DNA of 64,000 nucleotides from Bacteroidales bacterium UBA5536 (GCA_002426795.1 DINQ01000015.1:1-64000); one strand, 5' to 3'. Shown: positions 18,201-26,996, counted from the stretch's first letter. Numbers and translations: made by a program. The notes: generated by a model not told the origin, from the sequence alone.

Positions 18201-18545
18201 CAATTGCAGGGTATTCACAAGTCTGTCATTCACTTCCGGAAAATGAATCCCGATAAGTCTTGCGGCTTCTTCCACCTGCATCTGTTTTCGGTAGCGAATT
18301 AACTTATAGGAAGGAATTGCCAGGTAGAAAATAAAAACAAACAAAAAAACTGCGGCAAAAAGTAACAACAAAGTCAGGCGCATCCATCCCGGGAACCAGC
18401 CAAAGTATTCAAGAGCATTGACCACCAAAACCAAAACACTCAACAGCATGGCACTCATCAGGATGCCCCTGATCAATGCATTGAGGTAAAACTTTTTTAT
18501 AAAGGCTTCTACCCTGTTTATCAATGTTTTAGTAACTTCAGTCAT
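15210..18545 (-). CDS. DUF4175-family membrane protein with long coiled coils
   Basis: 1111 residues. Membrane helices lie at about 23-46, 55-78 and 152-175. A beta-rich region follows (about 180-510), then long Glu/Lys/Gln/Met-rich coiled coils from about 520 to 770 (EKMQEMLQQLKQDQTKMEDL) and 880 to 1090 with many Met-Gln repeats. This is the layout of the large DUF4175 proteins found across Bacteroidetes, of unknown function and probably anchored in the inner membrane with the coiled coils outside the cytoplasm. It heads an overlapping operon with the 162-residue protein and ybeY. A -7 element at 18619-18612 probably drives it. Confidence 0.85.
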   Translation of the reverse strand: MTEVTKTLINRVEAFIKKFYLNALIRGILMSAMLLSVLVLVVNALEYFGWFPGWMRLTLLLLFAAVFLFVFIFYLAIPSYKLIRYRKQMQVEEAARLIGIHFPEVNDRLVNTLQLLRKNDHDAQSDLLNATLEQRISQMRFVPFVQAVNLKSNLNILRYAVVPVVVLLAVILFLPAFISKPAERILRFDKTYIKPLPFEVVFPYTDLSTLQNEDFQLEVLLKGEAFPDEFFVELNGGRYQMQKLTANQFIYTFRKPAKSLQFSISGGKYNSGSLLLEVRPKPILMSFESDLVFPAYTGLPQQRLKEKTRLAVPEGTQIQWQFFARDTDSLLLSEQNDSSWLQRNDNSWRTEQDIRSEKNFTIRPINRFSKNGEQLSFTVEMIPDAYPDIMAEKLGEEFSKNIFFTGIIADDYGFTDLKFKYQIVDPDSQEESNIFEFLIPVSKSELRQDFYFTLNLDSLNMVAGDQLTGHFEVRDNDAVNGAKMRQSKAFVVAVPSRNEIDSIAKQKDKAIAERIENLKNESSDIKKEIDQLLKDLVNKKELDWNDKQKLNQLQEKMQSAQSEWEELNKERMESRQFEKENETSSEELLKKQERIDQLLEEVIPDELKAMMEELQKLLEDMPREKMQEMLQQLKQDQTKMEDLLDRNLKLLEQLKVEKDMNELIEKLQDLGEKLEKEAEMKKSEDQSDSSSLKKDQDAFEKMTQELDSIQKKNEALERPFKLEDTDQTEEEIQDAMEEAGEQMKMNNNSGANTNKKKAGKKMKEMANMLQMSMAASMMEQQMEDAHAMRLLLENVLRSSLNQEDLMLRLGSMRADDPSLPGILTQQRELQENFRIVEDSLKALAARQPMIEQFIFDELANVRFRVSESLLQLKDAQQSKALGSQQFSLMAINKLALMLSESLENMQNSMGMPSGMPSQGQPKPGQQKGQQSMQNMRQMQEALGKQLDQMRKEAQSGKNGDPKSKQSEELARMAAQQEAIRQGMQEMLNELKSQGLLNEDGLQQIIEEMEKLEEDLVNKRVNSRLMERQKEIETRMLESEKAMQQREQEKKRESNEFKGENFGNLVEDFEYKSILKLQQERLRLSPLDLQPYYKKKVNGYLLRKNAGSYPKN

Positions 18546-18611
18546 ATGATTGCCTCAGCAATTTTATTGCACAGTGAAACGATTCTAAATAATCCTTGTT
18601 ATTTTAGCGGA

Positions 18612-18619
18612 CAAATATA
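18612..18619 (-). promoter_or_regulatory. -7 promoter element for the DUF4175-ybeY operon
   Basis: Minus strand TATATTTG fits TAnnTTTG, about 65 nt before the start codon. A TTG lies 23 nt further upstream, slightly longer than the usual 19-21 nt spacer. Confidence 0.5.
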
Positions 18620-18664
18620 CACATTGCTTAACGAAGCGACCTCAAGTTCTTAAACACCTCCCCA

Positions 18665-20635
18665 ATGAAAAAGTTTTACTTTCTTGTTATTTCAGTATTT
18701 CTGATGGGTTCGGCATGGGCTCAGCAAAACGAACCATTTCACGACAGCCGTTATTGCCGGCATTTTCCCGAGCAACACGACACACCTGAATATGCCTATC
18801 GCAACGACTGGCAAAGCGACCTTGTACATGATTATGACGTGACCTTTTATTTTCTCGATATCAATGTGAGCGCAACGAGCATCGATGTCAGTGGCACGGT
18901 AGAAATTCACGCCAGGGTAGTTGCAGAAACTTTCGAAACCTTTGCTTTCGAACTCAATCAAGACCTAAGCGTTGAAGAAATCATCTTCAATGATGTTGCA
19001 GCGTCAGACTACACCAGAGACGGTGACAATGTACTCGTTACGGTTCCTGCTTTGGCTGCAGGAGATACTTTTGTTGCCAAAATTACCTATGGTGGCACAC
19101 CTCCTACCGGTGGATTCTTCTCCGGCATCACAAATGACTATTCGAACACCTGGCAAAAGAACATGACCTGGACCCTCTCAGAACCCTTTGCAGCAAAAGA
19201 CTGGTGGCCCTGCAAACAAGTTCTAACAGACAAGGCCGACTCGGTGTGGGTTTTTCTGACAACTGCCAGCAATACCATGGCCGGTTCAAACGGATTGCTC
19301 ACCAATGTGACAGACATGGGCGATAATCAGTTTCGTTATGAGTGGAAATCGAATTATCCGATTGCCTATTATCTCATTTCTTTCGCGGTTTCCGATTATC
19401 AGGATTACAGCATCTATGCCAAGCCCGAAGAAATGAATGGCGACTCTATTTTGGTACAGAATTTTCTTTACAATCACCCGAATTATCTCCCTCAGAATCA
19501 AACCAACATCGATGCAGTTGTGCCTATGATTGAACTCTTCTCTGATCTATATGTGCTCTATCCTTTCAAGGACGAAAAATATGGCCATTGCATCACACTG
19601 CTCGGCGGCGGTATGGAGCACCAAACCATGACAACCATTGGTGGCTGGTCGTTCAACCTGGTATCGCATGAATTGGGTCATATGTGGTTTGGCGACAATG
19701 TAACCTGTGCAACCTGGAGCGATATCTGGGTAAATGAGGGTTTTGCCACATACAGCAATTATCTGGCACAGGAAAAACTCAATGGCTGGAATGCCGGTCA
19801 GAATTTTATGATCGGAACACAAAATAATGTTATGTCATCTTCGGGCGGAAGTGTATACGTGCCGCCGTCTGACGCAACTCCCGACAACATCTGGCGCATT
19901 TTCGACGGACGACTCTCCTATGACAAGGGAGCGGCTATTATCCATGTATTGCGTCATGAAATCAATAACGATACCGTATTTTTTGATGTAATGTCGACCT
20001 ACCAGACCCTGTTTAAAGACAGCACAGCCACTGGCGATGATTTCCGCATGGTGGCAGAAGAAGTAACAGGTTTGGATCTGGAGCAATTCTTCGACCAATG
20101 GTATTATGGTCAGGGCTATCCAAAATACGACATCGAGTGGTATATGACCGGCGATCACCTGGATATGTTTGTTACACAATCCACCTCTTCGCTGACTCCT
20201 CTTTTCCAGATGACCATGGATTACAAACTGACTTTTAGCGACAATACCGACACCCTTGTCCGGCTTTATCAGCAAACCAACCTCGATCATTTCGTAGTAC
20301 CAGTAAGCAAACAGGTAACCTCCATACAGGTGGATCCGAACAACTGGACTTTCGAACGTGTTAACAGTATCATTCTCGGTCAGGATGAACTGATTGGAGA
20401 CAAGCAATATTTCAGTGTTTATCCCAATCCGGTTCAGGATGTACTGCATGTAAACCTGACTTCACTCAGCGACCATAGCAATCTTTTCATCACAGATATG
20501 TCGGGTAAAACAGTCTTGACCTACACGCCCGAATCACTCACTAACCAAATAGATGTCAGCGTGTTACCTAATGGCACATATTTGGTGTACCTTCGCAGCA
20601 ATGGTGAATCGCATGTGCGAAAACTGATCAAATAA
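18665..20635 (+). CDS. Secreted M1-family zinc aminopeptidase with T9SS sorting domain
   Basis: 656 residues. A signal peptide ends at SAWAQ. The M1 N-terminal beta domain leads to the substrate-recognition motif GGGMEHQTM (GAMEN equivalent) and the zinc site HELGH with H335, E336, H339 and the third ligand E358 in WVNEGFATY, so the enzyme should be active. A C-terminal type A sorting domain (VYPNPVQDVLHV ... LPNGTYLVYLRS) replaces the helical domain seen in longer M1 enzymes. It is expected to be delivered by T9SS to the surface or medium, where it would trim peptides. It has its own terminator and is separate from the sigma operon that follows. Confidence 0.93.
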   Translation: MKKFYFLVISVFLMGSAWAQQNEPFHDSRYCRHFPEQHDTPEYAYRNDWQSDLVHDYDVTFYFLDINVSATSIDVSGTVEIHARVVAETFETFAFELNQDLSVEEIIFNDVAASDYTRDGDNVLVTVPALAAGDTFVAKITYGGTPPTGGFFSGITNDYSNTWQKNMTWTLSEPFAAKDWWPCKQVLTDKADSVWVFLTTASNTMAGSNGLLTNVTDMGDNQFRYEWKSNYPIAYYLISFAVSDYQDYSIYAKPEEMNGDSILVQNFLYNHPNYLPQNQTNIDAVVPMIELFSDLYVLYPFKDEKYGHCITLLGGGMEHQTMTTIGGWSFNLVSHELGHMWFGDNVTCATWSDIWVNEGFATYSNYLAQEKLNGWNAGQNFMIGTQNNVMSSSGGSVYVPPSDATPDNIWRIFDGRLSYDKGAAIIHVLRHEINNDTVFFDVMSTYQTLFKDSTATGDDFRMVAEEVTGLDLEQFFDQWYYGQGYPKYDIEWYMTGDHLDMFVTQSTSSLTPLFQMTMDYKLTFSDNTDTLVRLYQQTNLDHFVVPVSKQVTSIQVDPNNWTFERVNSIILGQDELIGDKQYFSVYPNPVQDVLHVNLTSLSDHSNLFITDMSGKTVLTYTPESLTNQIDVSVLPNGTYLVYLRSNGESHVRKLIK

Positions 20636-20648
20636 TATTTGAAAATAT

Positions 20649-20682
20649 AAGGAACGGTAAACAAAATGCCGTTCCTTTTGTT
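20649..20682 (+). terminator. Intrinsic terminator after the M1 peptidase
   Basis: A 9-bp stem (AAGGAACGG at 649-657 of this kilobase, CCGTTCCTT at 669-677) with an 11-nt loop precedes TTTTGTTTT. It separates the peptidase from the sigma gene at 20710. Confidence 0.8.
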
Positions 20683-20709
20683 TTCAACGTTGAACCCAAG
20701 GGTTTAGCA

Positions 20710-21291
20710 ATGGATGTAGAGCAAAACCAGTTAATTACAGGCCTGCGGGCTGGTGACAAAAAAGTGTATCAAAAGATTTTCGACACTTTTTACGAGCCGC
20801 TTTGCAACTATTGCATGTCGCGTATCCAAAGCCAGGAAGACGCGGAAGAAATTGTCCAGGATATTTTTGTGAAATTATGGGTGAAGCGTGATGAGTTAAA
20901 TATTGCGCAATCGCTTCGGGCCTACTTGTACCGGATGGCACTTAACAAAATCATCAACTATACCGAGCACCACAAGGTGAGGCGCATCCATCAGGCCGAA
21001 ACGCTGGCCACTCATTCTCCTCACAATGACCAGATTTCAGTGATTCAGGAAAACGAAATTCAGCAAATCGTATTTGAAACGGTGGATAGTATGCCTCCGA
21101 AAAGACGGGCTGTTTACGAATTGAGCAGGCACGAAGGCCTGAAATATGCAGAAATTGCCGAACAGTTGGATATTTCAATCAAGACGGTTGAAGCTCACTT
21201 GTCCAAAGCGCTCGAGCAGCTGCGCATCGCTTTAAAAGATTACCTGCCCGTTTTGATGGCAACAATTTCGCTACTGCATGGTATTTTTTAA
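20710..21291 (+). CDS. ECF sigma factor, FecI/RpoE-like (Bacteroidetes type)
   Basis: 193 residues. Region 2 shows QEDAEEIVQDIFVKLWVKRD and LRAYLYRMALNKIINY; region 4 shows MPPKRRAVYELSRHEGLKYAEIAEQLDISIKTVEAHLSKALEQLR. This is the class that pairs with FecR-type anti-sigma factors and commonly controls surface nutrient systems. FecR follows after 76 bp, and a candidate ECF promoter lies in that gap, so fecR and the genes behind it can be transcribed separately from the sigma gene. Unlike typical loci, no SusC/TonB receptor follows. Confidence 0.93.
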   Translation: MDVEQNQLITGLRAGDKKVYQKIFDTFYEPLCNYCMSRIQSQEDAEEIVQDIFVKLWVKRDELNIAQSLRAYLYRMALNKIINYTEHHKVRRIHQAETLATHSPHNDQISVIQENEIQQIVFETVDSMPPKRRAVYELSRHEGLKYAEIAEQLDISIKTVEAHLSKALEQLRIALKDYLPVLMATISLLHGIF

Positions 21292-21306
21292 CACAATCAA
21301 CAGTAT

Positions 21307-21337
21307 AAAACTAAGGGTATTGGGCAGCCAGGCTGTC
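21307..21337 (+). promoter_or_regulatory. Candidate ECF promoter before fecR (copy 1 of a bipartite motif)
   Basis: AAAACTAAGGGT (21307-21318), a 15-nt spacer, then TGTC (21334-21337). The same two boxes with the same spacing recur at 26777-26807, and a two-mismatch version with a 16-nt spacer lies at 32761-32792. The spacing fits the -35/-10 geometry of ECF sigma factors. The -10-like box is 30 nt before the GTG start of fecR. Confidence 0.55.
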
Positions 21338-21367
21338 TAAATATCGTAAAAAAGTATCCAAACATAC

Positions 21368-22372
21368 GTGGAAAAACCAGACGAAAAATATATCTTACTA
21401 ATTACCAGGGTTCTGGCTAACGAAGCGAGTCCAGAAGATCATCTGGAATTTGATCGTTGGTTGGCACATGACGATAAGAATGCTGAGATGTTTGCCCATT
21501 ATCAGGCTGTCTGGTCGGTTGCACCCAAGGCTGAATCCAGGTTGAAAGTTGACAAAAAAAGTGCATGGGATGTTATTAATCAGCGCATTGATGTTGAGGA
21601 AGCTCAGATAGAAAGGCCCGTAAATCCAGTAAGACCCCGGCGTCGTGTTTTGTATGCTATAGCTGGCTTAGCGTCCATGTTGTTGATTTCATATGGCATT
21701 TTTTCTGTGTTTTTTAGCAGTCAGCCAGCCCCGATGATCGAGCAGTTTGCAGAAACAAAAATGAACAGTCCCTTGTTACTCCCCGATGAGTCACAGGTTA
21801 CACTCAATGCTGGTGCATTTCTTTCCTACCCTGAACAATTCCTGGCCAACAAAAGAATTGTCGAGTTGCACGGTGAAGGTTTTTTTGATGTAGTGCATGA
21901 GGTTGAGAGGCCTTTTGTCGTCGATTTAGGATCAATCGCCGTCAAAGTTCTGGGTACCTCTTTCAATATTGCGCAATCTGCCGATCATCAAAACATTATC
22001 GTTTCAGTAATCAGCGGAAAAGTATTGGTTTACAGCACCCAACACGAACCCAGGCAGCAAGTGATTTTGTCGCAGGGCGAACGTGCAGTTTTCGACCAAA
22101 ACACCTTGACCATTTCAAGGGAACATATTCCAGACTACAATTTCCTGGCCTGGAAAACAGGTATACTCGAATTTGACAACACTCCACTCCCTCAAGTATT
22201 TGAAGCCCTTGAAAACACTTATCAAGTAAAAATAGAGACCGATCATGATCTTTCGTCACTGAAACTGAAAGCCTATTTCGAAAACGAAAAACCGGCTGAT
22301 ATTTTCACAACCATCAGCATGCTTTTTTCGCTTGATATTGAACAAAAAGACAACAAATACATTATCAGATAG
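21368..22372 (+). CDS. FecR-type anti-sigma factor
   Basis: 334 residues with a GTG start. A cytoplasmic anti-sigma head (about 1-90, with DHLEFDRWLAHDDKNAEMFAHYQAVW) precedes one membrane helix at about 98-117 (YAIAGLASMLLISYGIFSVF). The periplasmic FecR domain follows (LPDESQVTLNAGAFLSYPEQF, VELHGEGFFDVVHEVERPFVV, VKVLGTSFNI). A C-terminal STN-like lobe (LEFDNTPLPQVFEALENTYQVKI) is usual in the Bacteroidetes form. It should hold the adjacent sigma inactive and receive an outer-membrane signal through its periplasmic part. Here the partner is likely the STN-barrel protein encoded next. Confidence 0.95.
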   Translation: MEKPDEKYILLITRVLANEASPEDHLEFDRWLAHDDKNAEMFAHYQAVWSVAPKAESRLKVDKKSAWDVINQRIDVEEAQIERPVNPVRPRRRVLYAIAGLASMLLISYGIFSVFFSSQPAPMIEQFAETKMNSPLLLPDESQVTLNAGAFLSYPEQFLANKRIVELHGEGFFDVVHEVERPFVVDLGSIAVKVLGTSFNIAQSADHQNIIVSVISGKVLVYSTQHEPRQQVILSQGERAVFDQNTLTISREHIPDYNFLAWKTGILEFDNTPLPQVFEALENTYQVKIETDHDLSSLKLKAYFENEKPADIFTTISMLFSLDIEQKDNKYIIR

Positions 22373-22450
22373 GTACCTGACAGTTAAAAGCACTTTATTT
22401 GCTGGTCAGGCTCGCTGAAATGTTGACCAATTACTGCAACCACCGATCGT

Positions 22451-23746
22451 ATGAAGCATTTCTTACGTTTGACATTTGTTTTTATCTTAATCAGTTTCAG
22501 GCTGTTGGCACAGAATACGTCGCCAGCTGTCATCAACTTTGGTGCTGAAAATGAGAAACTCAGCAGTGTGCTCGATCGTCTTGCGGCCAATGGCAGCGTC
22601 AATATCACCTATAATGCCTCCGATTCCGCTTTACAAATTCCGGTGAGTTATCCGCAAACAAGAGATTCGGTAAAGACGATTCTTGCCAATATCCTGCAGG
22701 CGGCACACTTCACTTTCGAACAGGTTGGTAACCATGTGGTTATTCTGAAGTCGACACAAAGCAGCACTGGCATGCACATGCCAAAGAAAAAGCCGATTCT
22801 AAACAAAACAGCTCAAATAAATACGACTCCCGATACGATCATCCAAATTGTTACAGTGCCGGTTACCCGCTACGACACCATTGTAGTGCGTGATACGGTG
22901 GTTAAAATAGAGACGCGACTCGTGCATGATACGGTGTTCATGGAGCCTGCTGCGACCAATAAAACCAGAGCCAGGAAAACTGTTTCACTTTCGCGAAATG
23001 TTTTTCAATCAGAAGCTGAACGACAAAACACCTGGTCGCTGCTGCTTTCTGCCTCTCAAATGACTTCCGGCTATCAGATATTAAGTGAAATTACGGGGAA
23101 TCCTGGCTTGGAAAAAGCCACGAGGTCGGAAAGTTTATCGATGAAAAATTTTGGTTTTGGTGTGGCGGCACAACTGAACATGAACAACCTTGGTTTACGG
23201 GCCGGTGTTGGTATCAGCAGTTTTTCACGTTCTTTTTCCTATGATGAGCTTGTCCGTACCGGCGGTTTTTACAACATTGATACCATTGATGTGTTTTACA
23301 CCGTTATTGGTTCAGACACCACCTGGACCTATGTTGCTGATTCCTCTTATGTGCCTCTCGAACAGCGTGAAACCGTTTATGATCGTCAAAACCGAATCGT
23401 ATTCCTCGAATTGCAGCTTGGCATGCAGTTTACCTTCATCCGTTCGAATAATTATAGTTTTTATGTGGATGCAGAAATGCACCTGGCTACGCCTTTGCTG
23501 GTCAAAGGGAGTTCGATCGAAAACGCAGCCGGATATCCCGCGATTGAGTTGAATGCTGCAGACTACAGCTCTTGGTTGGCTGCCTATCAGGCCGGTATAG
23601 GCATGAAATATGAATTGTCGAATTGGGTGGATCTGTATGCCGAAGTATTTTACAAACGTTTCACCGTCCAGGATATCCCGAGCTATCCCGTAGATCGGAG
23701 ATTGCACGGTGGTGGATTGCGGATTGGAATCCTGTATTATTTATAG
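22451..23746 (+). CDS. Outer-membrane barrel protein with N-terminal STN signalling domain
   Basis: 431 residues. A signal peptide ends at RLLAQ. An STN (secretin/TonB short N-terminal) domain occupies about 27-105 (INFGAENEKLSSVLDRLAAN ... VSYPQTRDSVKTILANILQAAHFTFEQVGNHVVIL). A linker at about 130-165 repeats the pattern YDTIVVRDTVV and HDTVF. The C-terminal porin-like beta domain (about 195-431) ends in GGGLRIGILYYL. In classical systems the STN domain sits on a TonB-dependent receptor and contacts FecR. This protein has no plug domain and is far too short for such a receptor, so it may be a TonB-independent transducer. It lies 78 bp behind fecR and 4 bp before the next gene. Confidence 0.8.
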   Translation: MKHFLRLTFVFILISFRLLAQNTSPAVINFGAENEKLSSVLDRLAANGSVNITYNASDSALQIPVSYPQTRDSVKTILANILQAAHFTFEQVGNHVVILKSTQSSTGMHMPKKKPILNKTAQINTTPDTIIQIVTVPVTRYDTIVVRDTVVKIETRLVHDTVFMEPAATNKTRARKTVSLSRNVFQSEAERQNTWSLLLSASQMTSGYQILSEITGNPGLEKATRSESLSMKNFGFGVAAQLNMNNLGLRAGVGISSFSRSFSYDELVRTGGFYNIDTIDVFYTVIGSDTTWTYVADSSYVPLEQRETVYDRQNRIVFLELQLGMQFTFIRSNNYSFYVDAEMHLATPLLVKGSSIENAAGYPAIELNAADYSSWLAAYQAGIGMKYELSNWVDLYAEVFYKRFTVQDIPSYPVDRRLHGGGLRIGILYYL

Positions 23747-23750
23747 ACCG

Positions 23751-26700
23751 ATGTACCAAAAAGTCTTTACATATCATCCGATAAGTATGTGGTTCCTGAC
23801 CCTGGTTTTTGTGGTTTTACTACAAATGCCATCTAAAGCCCAGGAGCCGGTTGAGGTGGGTGGACTGATCACGCAGGATGCGGTCTGGACGCCTGACTTC
23901 ACCTATATTGTGGTCGAAAATATCCGTGTCATTTCTGGTGTTCGATTACACATCCAGGCCGGCACAACGGTGAAAATCAACCAGGGGAGAGGTATTACCA
24001 TTGAAAACGGACAGCTGCACATCACAGGAACTGCAACAGATTCGGTTCGCCTTGTTGCCAACCGGGCCGAAAACGAAAGCTGGAACTGGTCGGGCATCAC
24101 CATCAGCTCAATTGAAGGCGAAGGAAACGTGAAAATTGAATACACACACCTTTCTGATGCATTAGTAGGCATCAAGGCTATCGCCAGCGATCACCTGTTG
24201 ATACAAAACAACCAAATCATTGAGAACAGAAATTTGGGGATTAGCCTGACAAACAGCTCAGAATGTATCATCCGAAACAACATTATCCTGCATAACTTTC
24301 AAGGCATCGAAATTTACGCCTCCGACCCGGGCAATGTATCAGCCAACAATCAGATTCTAGCCAATAAAATCGAAAATACCACCACCAACATCATTATCCA
24401 CAACAACAATCATGGCTCTTGCCCCGAAAACATGATCGACGGAAACCTGATCCAGCGTGGTATTCATGGCGTTTGGCTTTTCAACAACAGCAACGGCGGA
24501 TCAGGCCATGCCACGGTTCAAAACAATTTCATTATCAACAACGGCACCGCCAATGATGGCTACGGAATCTATGTTTCAATGGATTCGACCATTGTGCAGA
24601 ACAACATCCTTTGGCAAAACACAACAGCAGTTGCATTTACCGAAGCAACTAAATGTCACTTTTTGTATAATAGCCTGACAGCTAACCGAAACGCCATCAA
24701 AATTCGCAATGGAAGCCAGCTCATTACCGTCCTCAACAACACCCTGACCCTCAACACCAGCCAGATTGTGCAACTGAGTGAAACTGAAGATTTTGTTTTC
24801 GGGCGAAATAATGTCTTTGGCAACCTGCCTGAGGAAGCAGCTTTTGTAAATCAGGGCGCAAATGGACTGTCGATACCAGAAAATTTCTGGAATACCAATG
24901 ACACTGCCTATTTGAATAAACTCATTTTTGACCAAAACGACAATCCATCCATTGGACTGGTTTCGTACCTGCCTGTCTTGTCAGAGGCCAATACTGATGC
25001 CCCCATGGCACCTCCCATCATTCTCAAAAGCCAGTTGGTGAACGGCCAAACCCTATTGAGCTGGAGCAAAAGTCCGGAATCAGATTTGCTGGGCTATCGC
25101 CTCTACTACGGAACTTTTAACGACTATCGTTTTTCTGACTCGACAAACCTGGTCAGTGACACAACTTTTACTTTGCAGGGCAATCTGCTCAACAGTCAGG
25201 TGGCCATCACCTCCCTCGATCAGGAAGGCAATAGCATACAGGCTCAGGTTTTGGGACACCAAAGTCCGTTTTCCTTTGCAACAGCCTATCCTTATGCCGG
25301 AAAAGACAGTACAATTTGTTCGACAGAAACTGAATTTCTGCTGGCCGAAAGCACGGTGCCCATCCAATACGATTCCATCGTTTGGAAAAGCAGTGGCGAC
25401 GGACAGTTTAGCAACGTAAACCAATTGAGACCAGTTTATTCTCCGGGTAATTCAGATATTGATCAGGAATCTGTTGTGCTGACGTTGGAGCTTTGGAAAA
25501 ACAACCAACGACGTGTTGATGACATGTTGCTCCGCATTAAAAAACCTCCTTTTGTGTTTGCCGGCAACGATGTGCTGATTTCGCCCGATTCGCTTTTCAC
25601 TGCCAGTGAAGCTCTGTTGCTGCAAAGTGAAGACCTGCTTTGGGAAAGCCTGGGTGATGGCAGCTTCGATGATGTTCACAAACTCAAAGCTACCTATTTC
25701 CCCGGAGAAGCAGACATTCAAAACGAGTTGGTTACTTTGGTGTTGCATGCGCTTACAACAAGTTGTGGCACAACTTCTGATACCCTTCAGCTGCTCATCA
25801 GACCAGCCTTCAGCGTGCAGGGATTTGTTTCGGCTCATGGTATGCGTCAGGCCAACGTTCCTGTTCTGGCGCTTCGTATCAACCAGGATGAACGCATCCC
25901 TGCCAGTACTTTATCTACAACTGAAACAGATGGCTCTTTTCGTTTCGACAAGCTTTTTGCGGCCACCTATGTTTTTTATGCCATCCCGGATACTTTTGCC
26001 GGACAGCAACTGCTGCCAACATATCACGTCAAATCAGAGCGCTGGCAACAAGCATATGAGCATCGGCTGCTTGGCGATATTTATGATCTTGATATCCAAC
26101 TTGCTAACTGTGAAACATCGCTACCCGAAGGGATTGGATCCATTACTGGGTTTTTCGGCTCACCAGCTTTCGGCGCTCAGGATTTTGATGTATATTGTCA
26201 ACCCTGGTTTGGGGATGACTCTGCTATAAACTATTGTTCAACAGGCCTTTCGAATGCCACTATTTTGTTGTTTAGCCAAAGTAGAGACCGGGTTTATCGT
26301 TTCGCACTCACCGATGCAGAAGGGAAATTCAGTTTTGGCCAGCTCCCATATGGTAATTACCTGCTCGAAGCAGAACTGGCAGGATACACATCCTCATTTT
26401 CGCAAATCATCCGCCTGAGCCCCGATGTTCCAATCGTTAACGATGTTTCGCTTCAGATGGCTCCGGATAACAAAATCACCATCAGCGTCCCTGCTCAACC
26501 TACTGTATATCAAACATTCAGGGTTTATCCAAATCCAACCAGTCGTTTTGTTATGGTTTCGGACCTGGATCGAATGAACGATCAGCAAGTAACAATCTAT
26601 GCCTACGATGTTTATGGTCGCTTGTATTTCGAGCGCATCCAAACCGTTCAAAGCCATTCGTTGCGTATCGATCTGCAGTCACTGCCCGGTGGACTTTACC

Positions 26701-26768
26701 AGATGTTGATTAAAAGCCCTTCGCAGCAGTTCTCTTTCCCTTTGATAAAACAGCCCGAAAGACAATAA
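23751..26768 (+). CDS. Secreted right-handed beta-helix protein with T9SS sorting domain
   Basis: 1005 residues from the ATG at 23751, 4 bp behind the STN-barrel stop; the frame is open further upstream but overlaps that gene. A signal sequence ends near MPSKAQ. A right-handed parallel beta-helix (about 30-400) is marked by repeated NN/I-x-NN turns (IIENRNLGISLTNSSECIIR). A fibronectin-III-like domain (TLLSWSKSPESDLLGYRLYYG), two similar Ig/PKD-like repeats (SSGDGQFSNVNQLRPVYSPG and SLGDGSFDDVHKLKATYFPG), carboxypeptidase-regulatory-like domains and a type A sorting domain (VYPNPTSRFVMVSD) follow. It is likely a surface-bound adhesin or glycan-binding protein made together with the FecR system. 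Confidence 0.9.
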   Translation: MYQKVFTYHPISMWFLTLVFVVLLQMPSKAQEPVEVGGLITQDAVWTPDFTYIVVENIRVISGVRLHIQAGTTVKINQGRGITIENGQLHITGTATDSVRLVANRAENESWNWSGITISSIEGEGNVKIEYTHLSDALVGIKAIASDHLLIQNNQIIENRNLGISLTNSSECIIRNNIILHNFQGIEIYASDPGNVSANNQILANKIENTTTNIIIHNNNHGSCPENMIDGNLIQRGIHGVWLFNNSNGGSGHATVQNNFIINNGTANDGYGIYVSMDSTIVQNNILWQNTTAVAFTEATKCHFLYNSLTANRNAIKIRNGSQLITVLNNTLTLNTSQIVQLSETEDFVFGRNNVFGNLPEEAAFVNQGANGLSIPENFWNTNDTAYLNKLIFDQNDNPSIGLVSYLPVLSEANTDAPMAPPIILKSQLVNGQTLLSWSKSPESDLLGYRLYYGTFNDYRFSDSTNLVSDTTFTLQGNLLNSQVAITSLDQEGNSIQAQVLGHQSPFSFATAYPYAGKDSTICSTETEFLLAESTVPIQYDSIVWKSSGDGQFSNVNQLRPVYSPGNSDIDQESVVLTLELWKNNQRRVDDMLLRIKKPPFVFAGNDVLISPDSLFTASEALLLQSEDLLWESLGDGSFDDVHKLKATYFPGEADIQNELVTLVLHALTTSCGTTSDTLQLLIRPAFSVQGFVSAHGMRQANVPVLALRINQDERIPASTLSTTETDGSFRFDKLFAATYVFYAIPDTFAGQQLLPTYHVKSERWQQAYEHRLLGDIYDLDIQLANCETSLPEGIGSITGFFGSPAFGAQDFDVYCQPWFGDDSAINYCSTGLSNATILLFSQSRDRVYRFALTDAEGKFSFGQLPYGNYLLEAELAGYTSSFSQIIRLSPDVPIVNDVSLQMAPDNKITISVPAQPTVYQTFRVYPNPTSRFVMVSDLDRMNDQQVTIYAYDVYGRLYFERIQTVQSHSLRIDLQSLPGGLYQMLIKSPSQQFSFPLIKQPERQ

Positions 26769-26776
26769 ATCTCGAT

Positions 26777-26807
26777 AAAACTAAGGGTGTTTGGTTGCAC
26801 AGGTGTC
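26777..26807 (+). promoter_or_regulatory. Second copy of the candidate ECF promoter, behind the fecR operon
   Basis: AAAACTAAGGGT (26777-26788), 15 nt, TGTC (26804-26807), exactly as in front of fecR. No gene of convincing length starts behind it before gltX (27024). It may drive a small RNA, add transcription into gltX, or mark the promoter of a lost gene. Confidence 0.45.
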
Positions 26808-26996
26808 AGCTTAAGTAACAATTCTATCTTAACAGGAGAATCATTGGATGTTCAGTACATGAATTGGTCGTAATTTTCCTTTCATCAAACTGAGACCGGT
26901 GGGTCGTGACTGTCAGAAGCCAGGCAAAAAGCGCTGCAATCATGTTTTGGTCTTGGGGAAATCCAATTTCTGAAGTCCCGTCCCACCAACTTTTAA

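Noticed and set aside
23709..23750. Upstream in-frame ATG of the beta-helix gene
   Set aside because: It lies inside the STN-barrel gene and gives no signal peptide; the ATG at 23751 is directly followed by a charged start and a hydrophobic segment.
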